A DNA stretch of 13,084 bases from an uncultured Porphyromonadaceae bacterium. GTDB lineage: Bacteria; Bacteroidota; Bacteroidia; Bacteroidales; Muribaculaceae. The notes below the pieces were generated by a model. It did no database searches and had not been told where the DNA came from. It saw nothing but the letters and a program-made list of their open reading frames with translations. Position numbers and translations under genes: made by a program. Below, one piece after another: positions 1 to 6,811 of the stretch. Each line of letters opens with the position of its first letter. The stretch's first letter is position 1. Location: assembly GCA_947174225.1 (NCBI GenBank), contig CAMWIF010000025.1:1-13084 (forward strand). The letters are read 5' to 3'.

Positions 1-57
1 AGCAGGAGATTAACGGCTACCGTGAGATAGCCATCTTCAAGACCGGCGTAACACTGT
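1..57 (+). repeat. Direct repeat copy 1 (left boundary)
   Basis: Bases 3-55 are identical to 13030-13082. Extending to 1-57 against 13028-13084 adds two mismatches, G2/A13029 and G56/A13083. Each copy contains a small inverted repeat, GGCTA (15-19) and TAGCC (28-32). The two copies are in the same orientation and bracket the regulator and the whole operon. The repeat starts at the very edge of the window, so its true left limit is unknown. Confidence 0.95.
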
Positions 58-59
58 AG
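1..59 (+). CDS. 3' end of an unidentified rightward gene (partial)
   Basis: One frame is open from the left edge and ends at TAG (57-59). The 18 visible residues are QEINGYREIAIFKTGVTL. I do not recognise the family. Coding status is supported by comparison with the second copy of this sequence at 13028-13084. The two differences inside the repeat, at positions 2 and 56, both fall in third codon positions; the second is Leu CTG versus CTA, and the first is compatible with Lys AAG versus AAA. The stop lies 5 bases from the end of the convergent regulator gene, and no terminator is visible between them. Most of the gene lies outside the window, so its product cannot be named. Confidence 0.45.
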   Translation, partial: QEINGYREIAIFKTGVTL

Positions 60-64
60 CGTCG

Positions 65-1753
65 TTATGCTGACGTGGTGCAGAGTTTTAGGATGTCTGC
101 CTCAAAAGTATCTTTATTTATAGCCCGGTTTTTGACCTTCGAGCGATTGTTGTAAATGGTCTGAACCGGGCTGAATAATAGACTTGCGATTTCAGAGCTT
201 TCCTTTATGCCCAAACGTATGAATGCACAGATGCGTAGTTCTGTATTAAGTGTGCCTGGCATCTTAGGGATTAATTGCGCATCCGGCTGGAGAAGGCTGT
301 TAAGTTCTTCCACAAAATTAGGGTAGAGGTCAAGGAAAGCTTTGTCGAATTGTGTCAGGAATTTTGTGGTTTCTTCTTCCGGGATCCTTGCGAGTGCAGA
401 TGCTTGGAGCAGATCACCCTCCTGATGAGCTTTTATTTTACGCTTTACGGTCAGTGCGAACGACTGTAATTTTTCGATTGACTTGGCACATATGTCAAAA
501 CTTATTTTAGCGAGCCATTCTCTCCGTTTATTTATGGAGTTAAGTCTATCTATTGTTTCGGATAGTTTTCCGTTGGTTTCAGCTAACTTATCGTTTGAAA
601 GTTGCTGTTCAGTAAGCATCTCATTGAGACGTTGGTTAAGTTGCTTAAGTTCTTCATGCTGACTTGCCAACTCCTTATTGCTAAGTGAAATGAGGTTGTG
701 TTGCTTTTTGATATAGAACGCTCCTAAGAGCACGATCAAGACGAGTACCGCAAGGATGATGATGCCTATGTGGGCATTTCTGGACTGCCGATGGAGATCA
801 TTTGTGTATAAATCAAAGATGTCCGGCATATTCTCAGATATTTCAAGTATACGCAGACGGTTGCCAAAGAATAGAGCATCTTGGAGCGATGCGTTGAGAT
901 AACGCATAGTGTGTTCGCTATCGGCTCTTCTATTTTTATGTAAATATACCGCCAATTCTTGAAGAGCAAGATTTTCTTTGAGTGGTGTCTGTAGATCGCT
1001 TATAGCAGCCTTCATTAGCCATTGCTCGTAAAGTTCAGGATTGTCGGTGAGTTTATAATGTTCGGCGATGGAATAAGCTGCCGAGGCATATAATTTTGAC
1101 TTTACCGGTGTCTTATCAATCACTTCCATATAATACCGCAAAGCCTCATCACGATTATTGTCAACAATCTTAAATTTTTCCGCTTTTAAGAACATACCTT
1201 CCGGTGAGCCGGGGTCACAGCTTTTCACTGCTTCCGTAAGGGAGGTGCGCATTTTTTGTAGATATTCTTCCTCCTTTTTTTCATCACGGCTAAACTCCCG
1301 AAGGTAGAGGTAGAGCCAGAAAGCGGTGGTGTGGTAGTCTTTCAGCAATGGTCCCGGCAACCGTTCCGGTGATACGGAGTCGAGCACTTGCTTTGCTTGG
1401 AGATAACGGCCACTGCGTGCATCCAACAGAGCACGTCGTATCATTGCCATTGACCAGTGTCGTTCATCGCCAATTTCATATGCAAGATTATGCGCTCTTT
1501 GTGCGTATACCATTGCCGAGTCATAGCGAAAATCGGCATACTCTTCATATAGTTTGTCAAGCAGCTCCAGTTTTAAAACGGGAGTTGCGGCGTTGTCGCA
1601 CATCTCTCGTAATTGGGCAATGCGCTTCTCTTTGATCTCCATCACCCCGGGTGCATCGGCAAGGGCACGGTCAAGAAGAGAGGTATTGGCTTTTGTCGCA
1701 AGTAGAGATAGTGGGCAGAAAAGAAGCATCAGAAAAAAGACGAGTTTGTTCAT
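65..1753 (-). CDS. Membrane-spanning TPR/coiled-coil regulator with C-terminal DUF6377-like HTH domain
   Basis: This is a probable one-component sensor-regulator of the adjacent operon. The 562-residue protein has a hydrophobic signal sequence (about 1-20) and a helix-rich, TPR-like segment (about 45-310) expected in the periplasm. A single transmembrane helix (about 328-348, IIILAVLVLIVLLGAFYI) is followed by basic KK, then a Gln/Asn/Leu-rich coiled coil (about 355-410). The C-terminal domain (about 410-560) contains the stretch ELRICAFIRLGIKESSEIA and then TIYNNRSKVKNRA (532-544). That pattern fits the DUF6377 family, whose end looks like a LuxR-type helix-turn-helix. No histidine-kinase H, N or G boxes are visible, so phosphorelay is unlikely. 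The ATG at 1753 is chosen because it gives the signal sequence and lies downstream of a well-formed promoter. Divergent placement from the SusC gene supports local control. The ligand is unknown; an alpha-galactoside is inferred from the neighbours. Confidence 0.85.
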   Translation of the reverse strand: MNKLVFFLMLLFCPLSLLATKANTSLLDRALADAPGVMEIKEKRIAQLREMCDNAATPVLKLELLDKLYEEYADFRYDSAMVYAQRAHNLAYEIGDERHWSMAMIRRALLDARSGRYLQAKQVLDSVSPERLPGPLLKDYHTTAFWLYLYLREFSRDEKKEEEYLQKMRTSLTEAVKSCDPGSPEGMFLKAEKFKIVDNNRDEALRYYMEVIDKTPVKSKLYASAAYSIAEHYKLTDNPELYEQWLMKAAISDLQTPLKENLALQELAVYLHKNRRADSEHTMRYLNASLQDALFFGNRLRILEISENMPDIFDLYTNDLHRQSRNAHIGIIILAVLVLIVLLGAFYIKKQHNLISLSNKELASQHEELKQLNQRLNEMLTEQQLSNDKLAETNGKLSETIDRLNSINKRREWLAKISFDICAKSIEKLQSFALTVKRKIKAHQEGDLLQASALARIPEEETTKFLTQFDKAFLDLYPNFVEELNSLLQPDAQLIPKMPGTLNTELRICAFIRLGIKESSEIASLLFSPVQTIYNNRSKVKNRAINKDTFEADILKLCTTSA

Positions 1754-1760
1754 GTTGAGG

Positions 1761-1820
1761 GGTAGATTTGGTTAGTCTGTTGCAAATTTAGTATAATTCC
1801 TGAAGATATGCAAATCTACC
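1761..1820. promoter_or_regulatory. Candidate operator: 10-bp inverted repeat flanking the regulator promoter
   Basis: GGTAGATTTG (1761-1770) and CAAATCTACC (1811-1820) are exact reverse complements. Counting the flanking bases, 12 of 14 positions match. The arms are 50 bp apart centre to centre, about five helical turns. The right arm covers the -33 TTTG of the regulator promoter and the left arm lies just downstream of the expected start site, between promoter and ATG. Because the right arm is upstream of the expected start site, an RNA hairpin is unlikely and a DNA operator is more plausible. Autoregulation is an inference. Confidence 0.5.
1783..1814 (-). promoter_or_regulatory. Bacteroides-type promoter of the regulator gene
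   Basis: Read on the minus strand, TTTG (1814-1811) is followed after 20 bases by TAAATTTG (1790-1783). This matches the Bacteroidota sigma consensus TTTG-N19-21-TAnnTTTG in both elements and spacing. Transcription should start near 1776-1778, leaving a short leader of roughly 25 bases before the ATG at 1753. Confidence 0.75.
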
Positions 1821-1873
1821 TCTCTATATTTTAGCTATATCTATATATTTACAAATAAGGACATTAAGAATTT

Positions 1874-1894
1874 GAGTTTCTACCTGAGTCTACC
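1874..1894 (+). promoter_or_regulatory. Candidate activator site: tandem TCTACC direct repeat
   Basis: GAGTTTCTACC (1874-1884) is followed by GAGTCTACC (1886-1894). The TCTACC cores start at 1879 and 1889, exactly 10 bp or one helical turn apart. The pair lies about 40 bp upstream of the putative SusC -7 box, a usual distance for an activator. Further copies of the hexamer are at 1815-1820 and 1967-1972, and inverted at 1761-1766. Binding by the adjacent regulator is inferred, not shown. Confidence 0.4.
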
Positions 1895-1933
1895 GCAGGC
1901 ATACCGAGGAGCACAAACGGGTGAGAATGTGTA

Positions 1934-1941
1934 TAATTTTG
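1934..1941 (+). promoter_or_regulatory. Candidate -7 element of the SusC-led operon
   Basis: TAATTTTG matches the Bacteroidota -7 consensus TAnnTTTG. I find no TTTG at the expected -33 spacing (about 1910-1915), so the promoter looks weak alone and may need an activator. The expected start site is near 1946-1948. Confidence 0.5.
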
Positions 1942-2061
1942 CGTCAGAGAAAAACTCACACGGATCTCTACCATGAGAAGCTCGCCAAGAGACTTCCTAC
2001 AGATGAGAAACCGAGAAGCTATCTCCATAAATTATGCAAATTATAAATTCTAACTAATATT

Positions 2062-5000
2062 ATGAACAGACTGAGTTTTTTAGGACACAAATGCATTCTC
2101 ATCGCATTTCTGTTGTTTATGAGTCTTCCGGCATTTGCCCAGGTGACAGTGACCGGCACGGTAGTCGAGGAATCGACAGGAGAACCATTGATTGGTGCCA
2201 CAGTAGTGGTGCAGGGTACATCTAAAGGTACAGCCACCGATATAGAAGGAGACTTCACACTTGAGGTACCTAATCTGAAAGCCAAATTGGTAGTGTCATA
2301 TGTAGGGTTCACCACCCGCACAGTGCCGGCTTCCGAATGTGAGCGTATAGCATTAAAGGAAAATTCTGCTGTGCTCGACGAGGCAGTAGTGGTAGGTTTT
2401 GCCACTCAGAAGAAAGTTAACCTCACCGGAGCTGTGGGTTCGGTAAGTTCAAAGGATCTTGAGAATAGAGGTCTTACCTCGGTGGCTGCCGGCTTGCAGG
2501 GTGCTATGCCCGGTGTAACCATCGTGCAGAACAGTGGTCAGCCCGGTCTTGACGATGGTGGCACGTCTATCCGCGTGAGAGGTAATGGCACATTCAACAA
2601 CGCTGCTCCTATGGTTATTGTAGACGGTGTGGAGAGCACAATGTACGACCTTGACCCCAACGATATAGAATCTATCTCAGTGTTGAAGGATGCTGCTTCG
2701 GCTGCCATCTACGGTTCGAAGGCTGCCAATGGTGTGATACTTGTTACCACAAAACGTGGTAAGAAGGGTCAGGCAAATCTGACATATAGCGCAACATTCG
2801 GCTGGCAAAAACCGACCTCGACTCCCAATTATGTGGGCTCCGCCGATTATGCACGTCTCACCAACGAGGCACGTGCCAACGAAGGTCTATCGCCATTATA
2901 CAGTGAGGAAGATATACGCCTTTATGCCGATGGCTCTGATCCCTATGGACACGCTAATACAGATTGGGTAAACCTCTTGTATCAAGGTTCCGGTTTCCAG
3001 ATGACCCATAATCTCAGCCTCACCGGCGGTGGCGACAACACCCGTTACCTCGTATCACTCGGCTATCAGGATCAGGAAGGCACCGTTCGCAATGTAAGCA
3101 AGAATCAGTATTCTATGCGTATGAATCTTGATGCTGATCTCAACAAACGTCTTTCCGCCGCTTTCTCGATGGCTTATTCACGTCAGGACATTGATCTTCC
3201 TACTAATCCCCACAATGACAGTTTCGATGAGTTTTTCCGTCTTGCCAACCGAATTTCTCCAATGGTAGTGTGTCAGTATCCTGACGGAACTTATGGTTAT
3301 ATAGGTGACGGCAACCCGATAGCTTGGCTCGATAGTGATGCTCTCAGAAAGACCACCCGCAACAACCTCCTTATGACGGGTAAGCTTAACCTGAAGATTA
3401 TCGACGGTCTTACCCTGAGCGGTATGTTGGGTTACAAACTTTACTATGGCGAGACCAAAGACGACAACAAGAGTGTGCAGTATACTCCGACCTTCACCCA
3501 CGGCATTGATAAGAAATGGAACAGCGTGATGCGCGATGACCGCCTTTCTGCCGATGTGCTTCTCAATTACAACAAGACGTTTGCCTCTGACCATACTATC
3601 ACCGCACTTGTCGGTTTCCATTCAGAGTATTATAGATTCTATGAGCTGTATGCCTACCGTGAGATTTTCCCGAGCAACACATTGACCGACATCAATGCCG
3701 GTGGCACGGCTAACTTGAACAACAGCGGCTATACCCGTGATCTCACGATGCTCTCTTGGTTCGGACGTGTAAACTATGATTATGCCGGACGCTATCTCCT
3801 TGAAGCAAATGTGCGCTATGACGGTTCGTCACGTTTCGGCAAAGGTAACCGCTGGGGTCTCTTCCCCTCCTTCTCGGCAGGTTGGCGTTTCTCTGAGGAG
3901 CTTTTCTTCGAAAGTCTAACCGAGATATTTGACAACGCAAAGCTCCGCGCTTCATGGGGTAAACTCGGTAATCAGAACATAGGCAGCTATTATCCCACCA
4001 TAAGCACACTTTCTCTTGGAAAGAATTATCCCTTCAACGGCACAATCACTTCTGGAGCATATACCGAATATGCCGCCAATCCTAATCTTAAATGGGAAAC
4101 GACAACCTCTTGGGGTGTGGGTCTTGATCTTATGCTTTTCCGAGGTCTTGAAGTCAACCTCGACTACTATGACAAGACCACTTCAGGCATTCTTATGACT
4201 GTGGCTACTCCCGAACCTTACGCTCTCTCCAATTACTATGACAATGTGGGTAAGGTCACTAACCGAGGCGTTGAGCTTGCTATAAATTGGCGTGATGTGG
4301 TGGGCAACGTATCTTACCACATAGGAGGTAACTTTGCCTACAATAAGAACCGTATCAAGTCGATGGGTGCAGTGCTTGAGCAGATTTCCACAAGCGAGTC
4401 TTATTCATCGATTATGCGCAGAGGCGAGGCAATGAACAGTCTTTATGGCTATGTAAGCAACGGCTTCTTCAACACACAAGAGGAGATTGATAATTACTGC
4501 GCATCCTACAATATCGGCTACACTCCGAAACCCGGCGATCTTCGCTATGTGGATATCAATAAAGATGGCGTGATTGACGCTAATGACCGCACCGTGTTGG
4601 GCTCGTTTGATCCGGGCATCACATTCGGCTTCAATTTAGGTGCCACATGGAAGGGACTTGACTTCACTGCCAACTTCCAAGGTGCTGCCAAAGTGAAAGG
4701 ATACATTGGTATGGAGGGTATAGGCTACATAAACGGTGATGTTGCGAAGCCAACAACTATCTGGCTCAATCATTGGACTCCGGAAAACACCAATCCCAAG
4801 ACACCACGCCTCGTGCAAGGCTACGCAGGATGGAGTATGCCTAACACAACATCAAGCTTCTGGACGCAGGATGCATCATATCTTCGCTTGAAGACCTTTC
4901 AATTGGGCTATTCTCTCCCTGCAAAATGGCTCTCGAAAGTGGGTATAAGTAATCTGAGAATATTCTATACTGCCGAAAACCTTCTCACCTTTACCCACTT

Positions 5001-5094
5001 CATGGAGGGCTACGATCCTGAGGCTCCCGGTGGCAACGGCAACTTCTATCCTCAGACAAAGACTCATTCATTCGGTCTGACCGTGAAATTCTAA
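2062..5094 (+). CDS. SusC/RagA-family TonB-dependent outer-membrane transporter
   Basis: This protein imports oligosaccharides across the outer membrane using TonB energy, with the SusD-like protein encoded next. Its 1010 residues are typical for SusC proteins. A signal peptide (1-26) should be cleaved after AFA, before Gln27. An N-terminal CarboxypepD_reg-like beta-sandwich (about 28-102) follows, then a candidate TonB-box region (about 103-112, DEAVVVGF). The plug domain (about 117-232) has the family pattern RVRGNGTFNN, VDGVES and AAIYGSKAANGVILVTTKRG. The rest is beta-barrel, with SusC hallmarks NPNLKWETTTSWGVGLD near residue 672 and DGVIDANDRTVLG near 835. The protein ends in a terminal Phe, as expected for an outer-membrane barrel. 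There is no N-terminal STN domain, so signalling through an anti-sigma factor is not expected; this fits the separate membrane regulator. Substrate is inferred from the downstream enzymes as an alpha-galactoside. Confidence 0.97.
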   Translation: MNRLSFLGHKCILIAFLLFMSLPAFAQVTVTGTVVEESTGEPLIGATVVVQGTSKGTATDIEGDFTLEVPNLKAKLVVSYVGFTTRTVPASECERIALKENSAVLDEAVVVGFATQKKVNLTGAVGSVSSKDLENRGLTSVAAGLQGAMPGVTIVQNSGQPGLDDGGTSIRVRGNGTFNNAAPMVIVDGVESTMYDLDPNDIESISVLKDAASAAIYGSKAANGVILVTTKRGKKGQANLTYSATFGWQKPTSTPNYVGSADYARLTNEARANEGLSPLYSEEDIRLYADGSDPYGHANTDWVNLLYQGSGFQMTHNLSLTGGGDNTRYLVSLGYQDQEGTVRNVSKNQYSMRMNLDADLNKRLSAAFSMAYSRQDIDLPTNPHNDSFDEFFRLANRISPMVVCQYPDGTYGYIGDGNPIAWLDSDALRKTTRNNLLMTGKLNLKIIDGLTLSGMLGYKLYYGETKDDNKSVQYTPTFTHGIDKKWNSVMRDDRLSADVLLNYNKTFASDHTITALVGFHSEYYRFYELYAYREIFPSNTLTDINAGGTANLNNSGYTRDLTMLSWFGRVNYDYAGRYLLEANVRYDGSSRFGKGNRWGLFPSFSAGWRFSEELFFESLTEIFDNAKLRASWGKLGNQNIGSYYPTISTLSLGKNYPFNGTITSGAYTEYAANPNLKWETTTSWGVGLDLMLFRGLEVNLDYYDKTTSGILMTVATPEPYALSNYYDNVGKVTNRGVELAINWRDVVGNVSYHIGGNFAYNKNRIKSMGAVLEQISTSESYSSIMRRGEAMNSLYGYVSNGFFNTQEEIDNYCASYNIGYTPKPGDLRYVDINKDGVIDANDRTVLGSFDPGITFGFNLGATWKGLDFTANFQGAAKVKGYIGMEGIGYINGDVAKPTTIWLNHWTPENTNPKTPRLVQGYAGWSMPNTTSSFWTQDASYLRLKTFQLGYSLPAKWLSKVGISNLRIFYTAENLLTFTHFMEGYDPEAPGGNGNFYPQTKTHSFGLTVKF

Positions 5095-5169
5095 TGCTGT
5101 AACGTAGTGGAAGGCAGACCATAGTGAAACAATCTTAAACAATCACTTTTAACCACGCAAAATCACAAC

Positions 5170-6789
5170 ATGAAACTGAAAAATATAATCGCCACAGCAG
5201 CCATAGCTATGACTTTTGCAAGCTGCTCCGACTTTCTTGATCGTTATCCCGGCGATGCCCTCTCCCCAAAAACCTTCTGGAACACGGAGGCAGATGCCAA
5301 ACTTGCCCTTGTAGGCTGCTATAATCGCCTTTACAGTCCTTTCCGTCCTGAGGAGAGATGGCTTTGGGAGACAACCACAGATAACGCCCTCTGCTATCAC
5401 CGTAATAAGGACTACCGTGCAATCGGTGACGGCACTATGGCTCCATCGGGTGTAAGCGTACACAATTATTTCACATACGGTGAGATCCGCACCTGCAACG
5501 AATATCTTGCCAATGAGGGTAATATCTCGTGGAGTTCGGAGGCGCTTCGCCAGAGCTACCGTTCTGAGGTAAGAATGATAAGAGCTATGCACCTGTACTA
5601 TCGTGTTACTCTCTACGGAGACTTCCCCTTCTCGGAAGAGGTGTTCTCAACAGTGGAAGAGGCATACATCCCACGCACCGATAAGACTGTGCTGCTTGAC
5701 TATATCGGGAAGGAGATGGAGGAAGCAGCAGGCTACCTTCCTGATGAGGCTGAGGCTGGAAGAATCAACCGCTGGGCAGCAGAGGCTTTCTTGACAAGAT
5801 ACTATCTTTACCGTAAGGATTATCAGAAGGCTATAAACCATGCCGAAAAGGTGATGAACAGCGGCAAATATAAAATGCCGGCTCTCACCTATGAGCAGTC
5901 TTTCTTGAAAGCCAACCAATATAATTCGGAGGTTATCATGTCGTTTGAACATAACCTCGCCGGCAATTTCGGTATGTGGATAGCGGAATTCCTCCCCAAT
6001 AGCTATGGCGGATGGTCATCCGCAGTGCCTACTCAGAGTCTACTCGAAGCATATGAAACCATCAACGGCCTCACTATTGATGAAGATCCCACCTATGATC
6101 CTCAGAATCCCTTTGTAAATCGCGATCCTCGCTTACGTGCTACCATCATCTATCCCGGACAATGCTGGGACATCTACGCCAACAGTGAAAATTATCCTCA
6201 TGGTTTCCCGTCAATCGAGAAGGGTAGTGGCGAATACTGGAGCGATGCCGATAACGCAACTCATACGGGTATGAACTTCAAGAAGTTCTATAGCGATTTG
6301 TCGGAGTATGACAATATATGGTCATGCGAGCGCAACTTCCCGATCTATCGTTATGCGGAGGTTCTTCTCTCATACGCAGAGGCTAAGATTGAGCTTGATG
6401 CCATCGACGCGAGTGTATATGATGCCATTAATCAAGTGCGCCATAGAGCCGGATTGCCTGATGTGGATGAGGTTAAATATGCCGATCAGAACTCTTTGCG
6501 AGAGCTTGTGCGCCGTGAACGCCGTGTGGAGTTTGCCTATGAGGGCTTGCGTCGTGATGATATAATTCGTTGGGGTATCGCTCCAGAAGTGATGAACAGC
6601 ACAGTATATCATATGAATGGCACTATCACCGACCATAAAAATGCCGAGGGCGACTATGATGTGGTGCTCCTGCCGTATGACGACGTTGAGGATGTGCGTA
6701 CATTTGTAGCCGGAAAAAATGAACTCTTACCCGTACCACAGTCGGTAATCGACGCTAATCCTGCTACCACTCAAAATCCGTTATATTAA
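5170..6789 (+). CDS. SusD/RagB-family surface glycan-binding lipoprotein
   Basis: This is the extracellular lid of the SusC transporter, binding the sugar ligand at the cell surface. It has 539 residues, a normal length. The lipoprotein signal ends in TFAS-Cys19, and acidic residues follow (SDFLD), which suits surface export of Bacteroidota lipoproteins. The N-terminal half carries SusD-like helices, including YYRVTLYGDFPF and a TPR-like segment beginning RWAAEAFLTRYYLY. The C-terminal half has the hallmark RYAEVLLSYAEAKIEL, then INQVRHRAGLP, then RRERRVEFAYEGLRRDDIIRWG, and the protein ends NPLY. The gene lies 75 bases after the SusC gene and 22 bases before the GH31 gene, so it is almost certainly cotranscribed. 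No separate SusE/SusF-like binding protein follows, so this may be the only surface binding component. Confidence 0.97.
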   Translation: MKLKNIIATAAIAMTFASCSDFLDRYPGDALSPKTFWNTEADAKLALVGCYNRLYSPFRPEERWLWETTTDNALCYHRNKDYRAIGDGTMAPSGVSVHNYFTYGEIRTCNEYLANEGNISWSSEALRQSYRSEVRMIRAMHLYYRVTLYGDFPFSEEVFSTVEEAYIPRTDKTVLLDYIGKEMEEAAGYLPDEAEAGRINRWAAEAFLTRYYLYRKDYQKAINHAEKVMNSGKYKMPALTYEQSFLKANQYNSEVIMSFEHNLAGNFGMWIAEFLPNSYGGWSSAVPTQSLLEAYETINGLTIDEDPTYDPQNPFVNRDPRLRATIIYPGQCWDIYANSENYPHGFPSIEKGSGEYWSDADNATHTGMNFKKFYSDLSEYDNIWSCERNFPIYRYAEVLLSYAEAKIELDAIDASVYDAINQVRHRAGLPDVDEVKYADQNSLRELVRRERRVEFAYEGLRRDDIIRWGIAPEVMNSTVYHMNGTITDHKNAEGDYDVVLLPYDDVEDVRTFVAGKNELLPVPQSVIDANPATTQNPLY

Positions 6790-6811
6790 TCTGACCACAC
6801 TCATCTGACTT

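Larger units (their letters stand above)
1754..2061. other. Divergent intergenic control region
   Basis: This 308-base spacer separates the leftward regulator gene from the rightward operon. It holds the regulator promoter, an inverted repeat around that promoter, repeated TCTACC hexamers, a candidate -7 box for the operon, and a leader of roughly 115 bases before the SusC start. The leader contains the 8-base repeat GAGAAGCT at 1974-1981 and 2013-2020, but I see no strong hairpin, RNA gene or riboswitch. The SusC start codon is preceded by A/T-rich sequence and no Shine-Dalgarno site, as is usual in Bacteroidota. Confidence 0.8.

Noticed and set aside
1..57. The repeat as a tRNA gene or tRNA-derived attachment site.
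   Set aside because: TTCAAGA slightly resembles a T loop, but no cloverleaf, acceptor stem or CCA context can be drawn, and the sequence reads as a protein C-terminus.
1886..2046. A 53-codon open frame ending Lys/Arg-rich, possibly the remnant of a gene in the leader.
   Set aside because: It overlaps the predicted promoter, has no recognisable family pattern, and an open frame of this length occurs easily by chance.
3178..3621. A 147-codon minus-strand frame inside the SusC gene.
   Set aside because: It is fully contained in a strongly supported gene, has no family features, and similar antisense frames occur under several genes here.
3655..3666. CTACCGTGAGAT inside the SusC gene repeats 12 bases of the flanking direct repeat.
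   Set aside because: Both encode a Tyr-Arg-Glu-Ile stretch, identity stops at once on either side, and the reading frame of SusC is unbroken. It is best explained as chance codon agreement.
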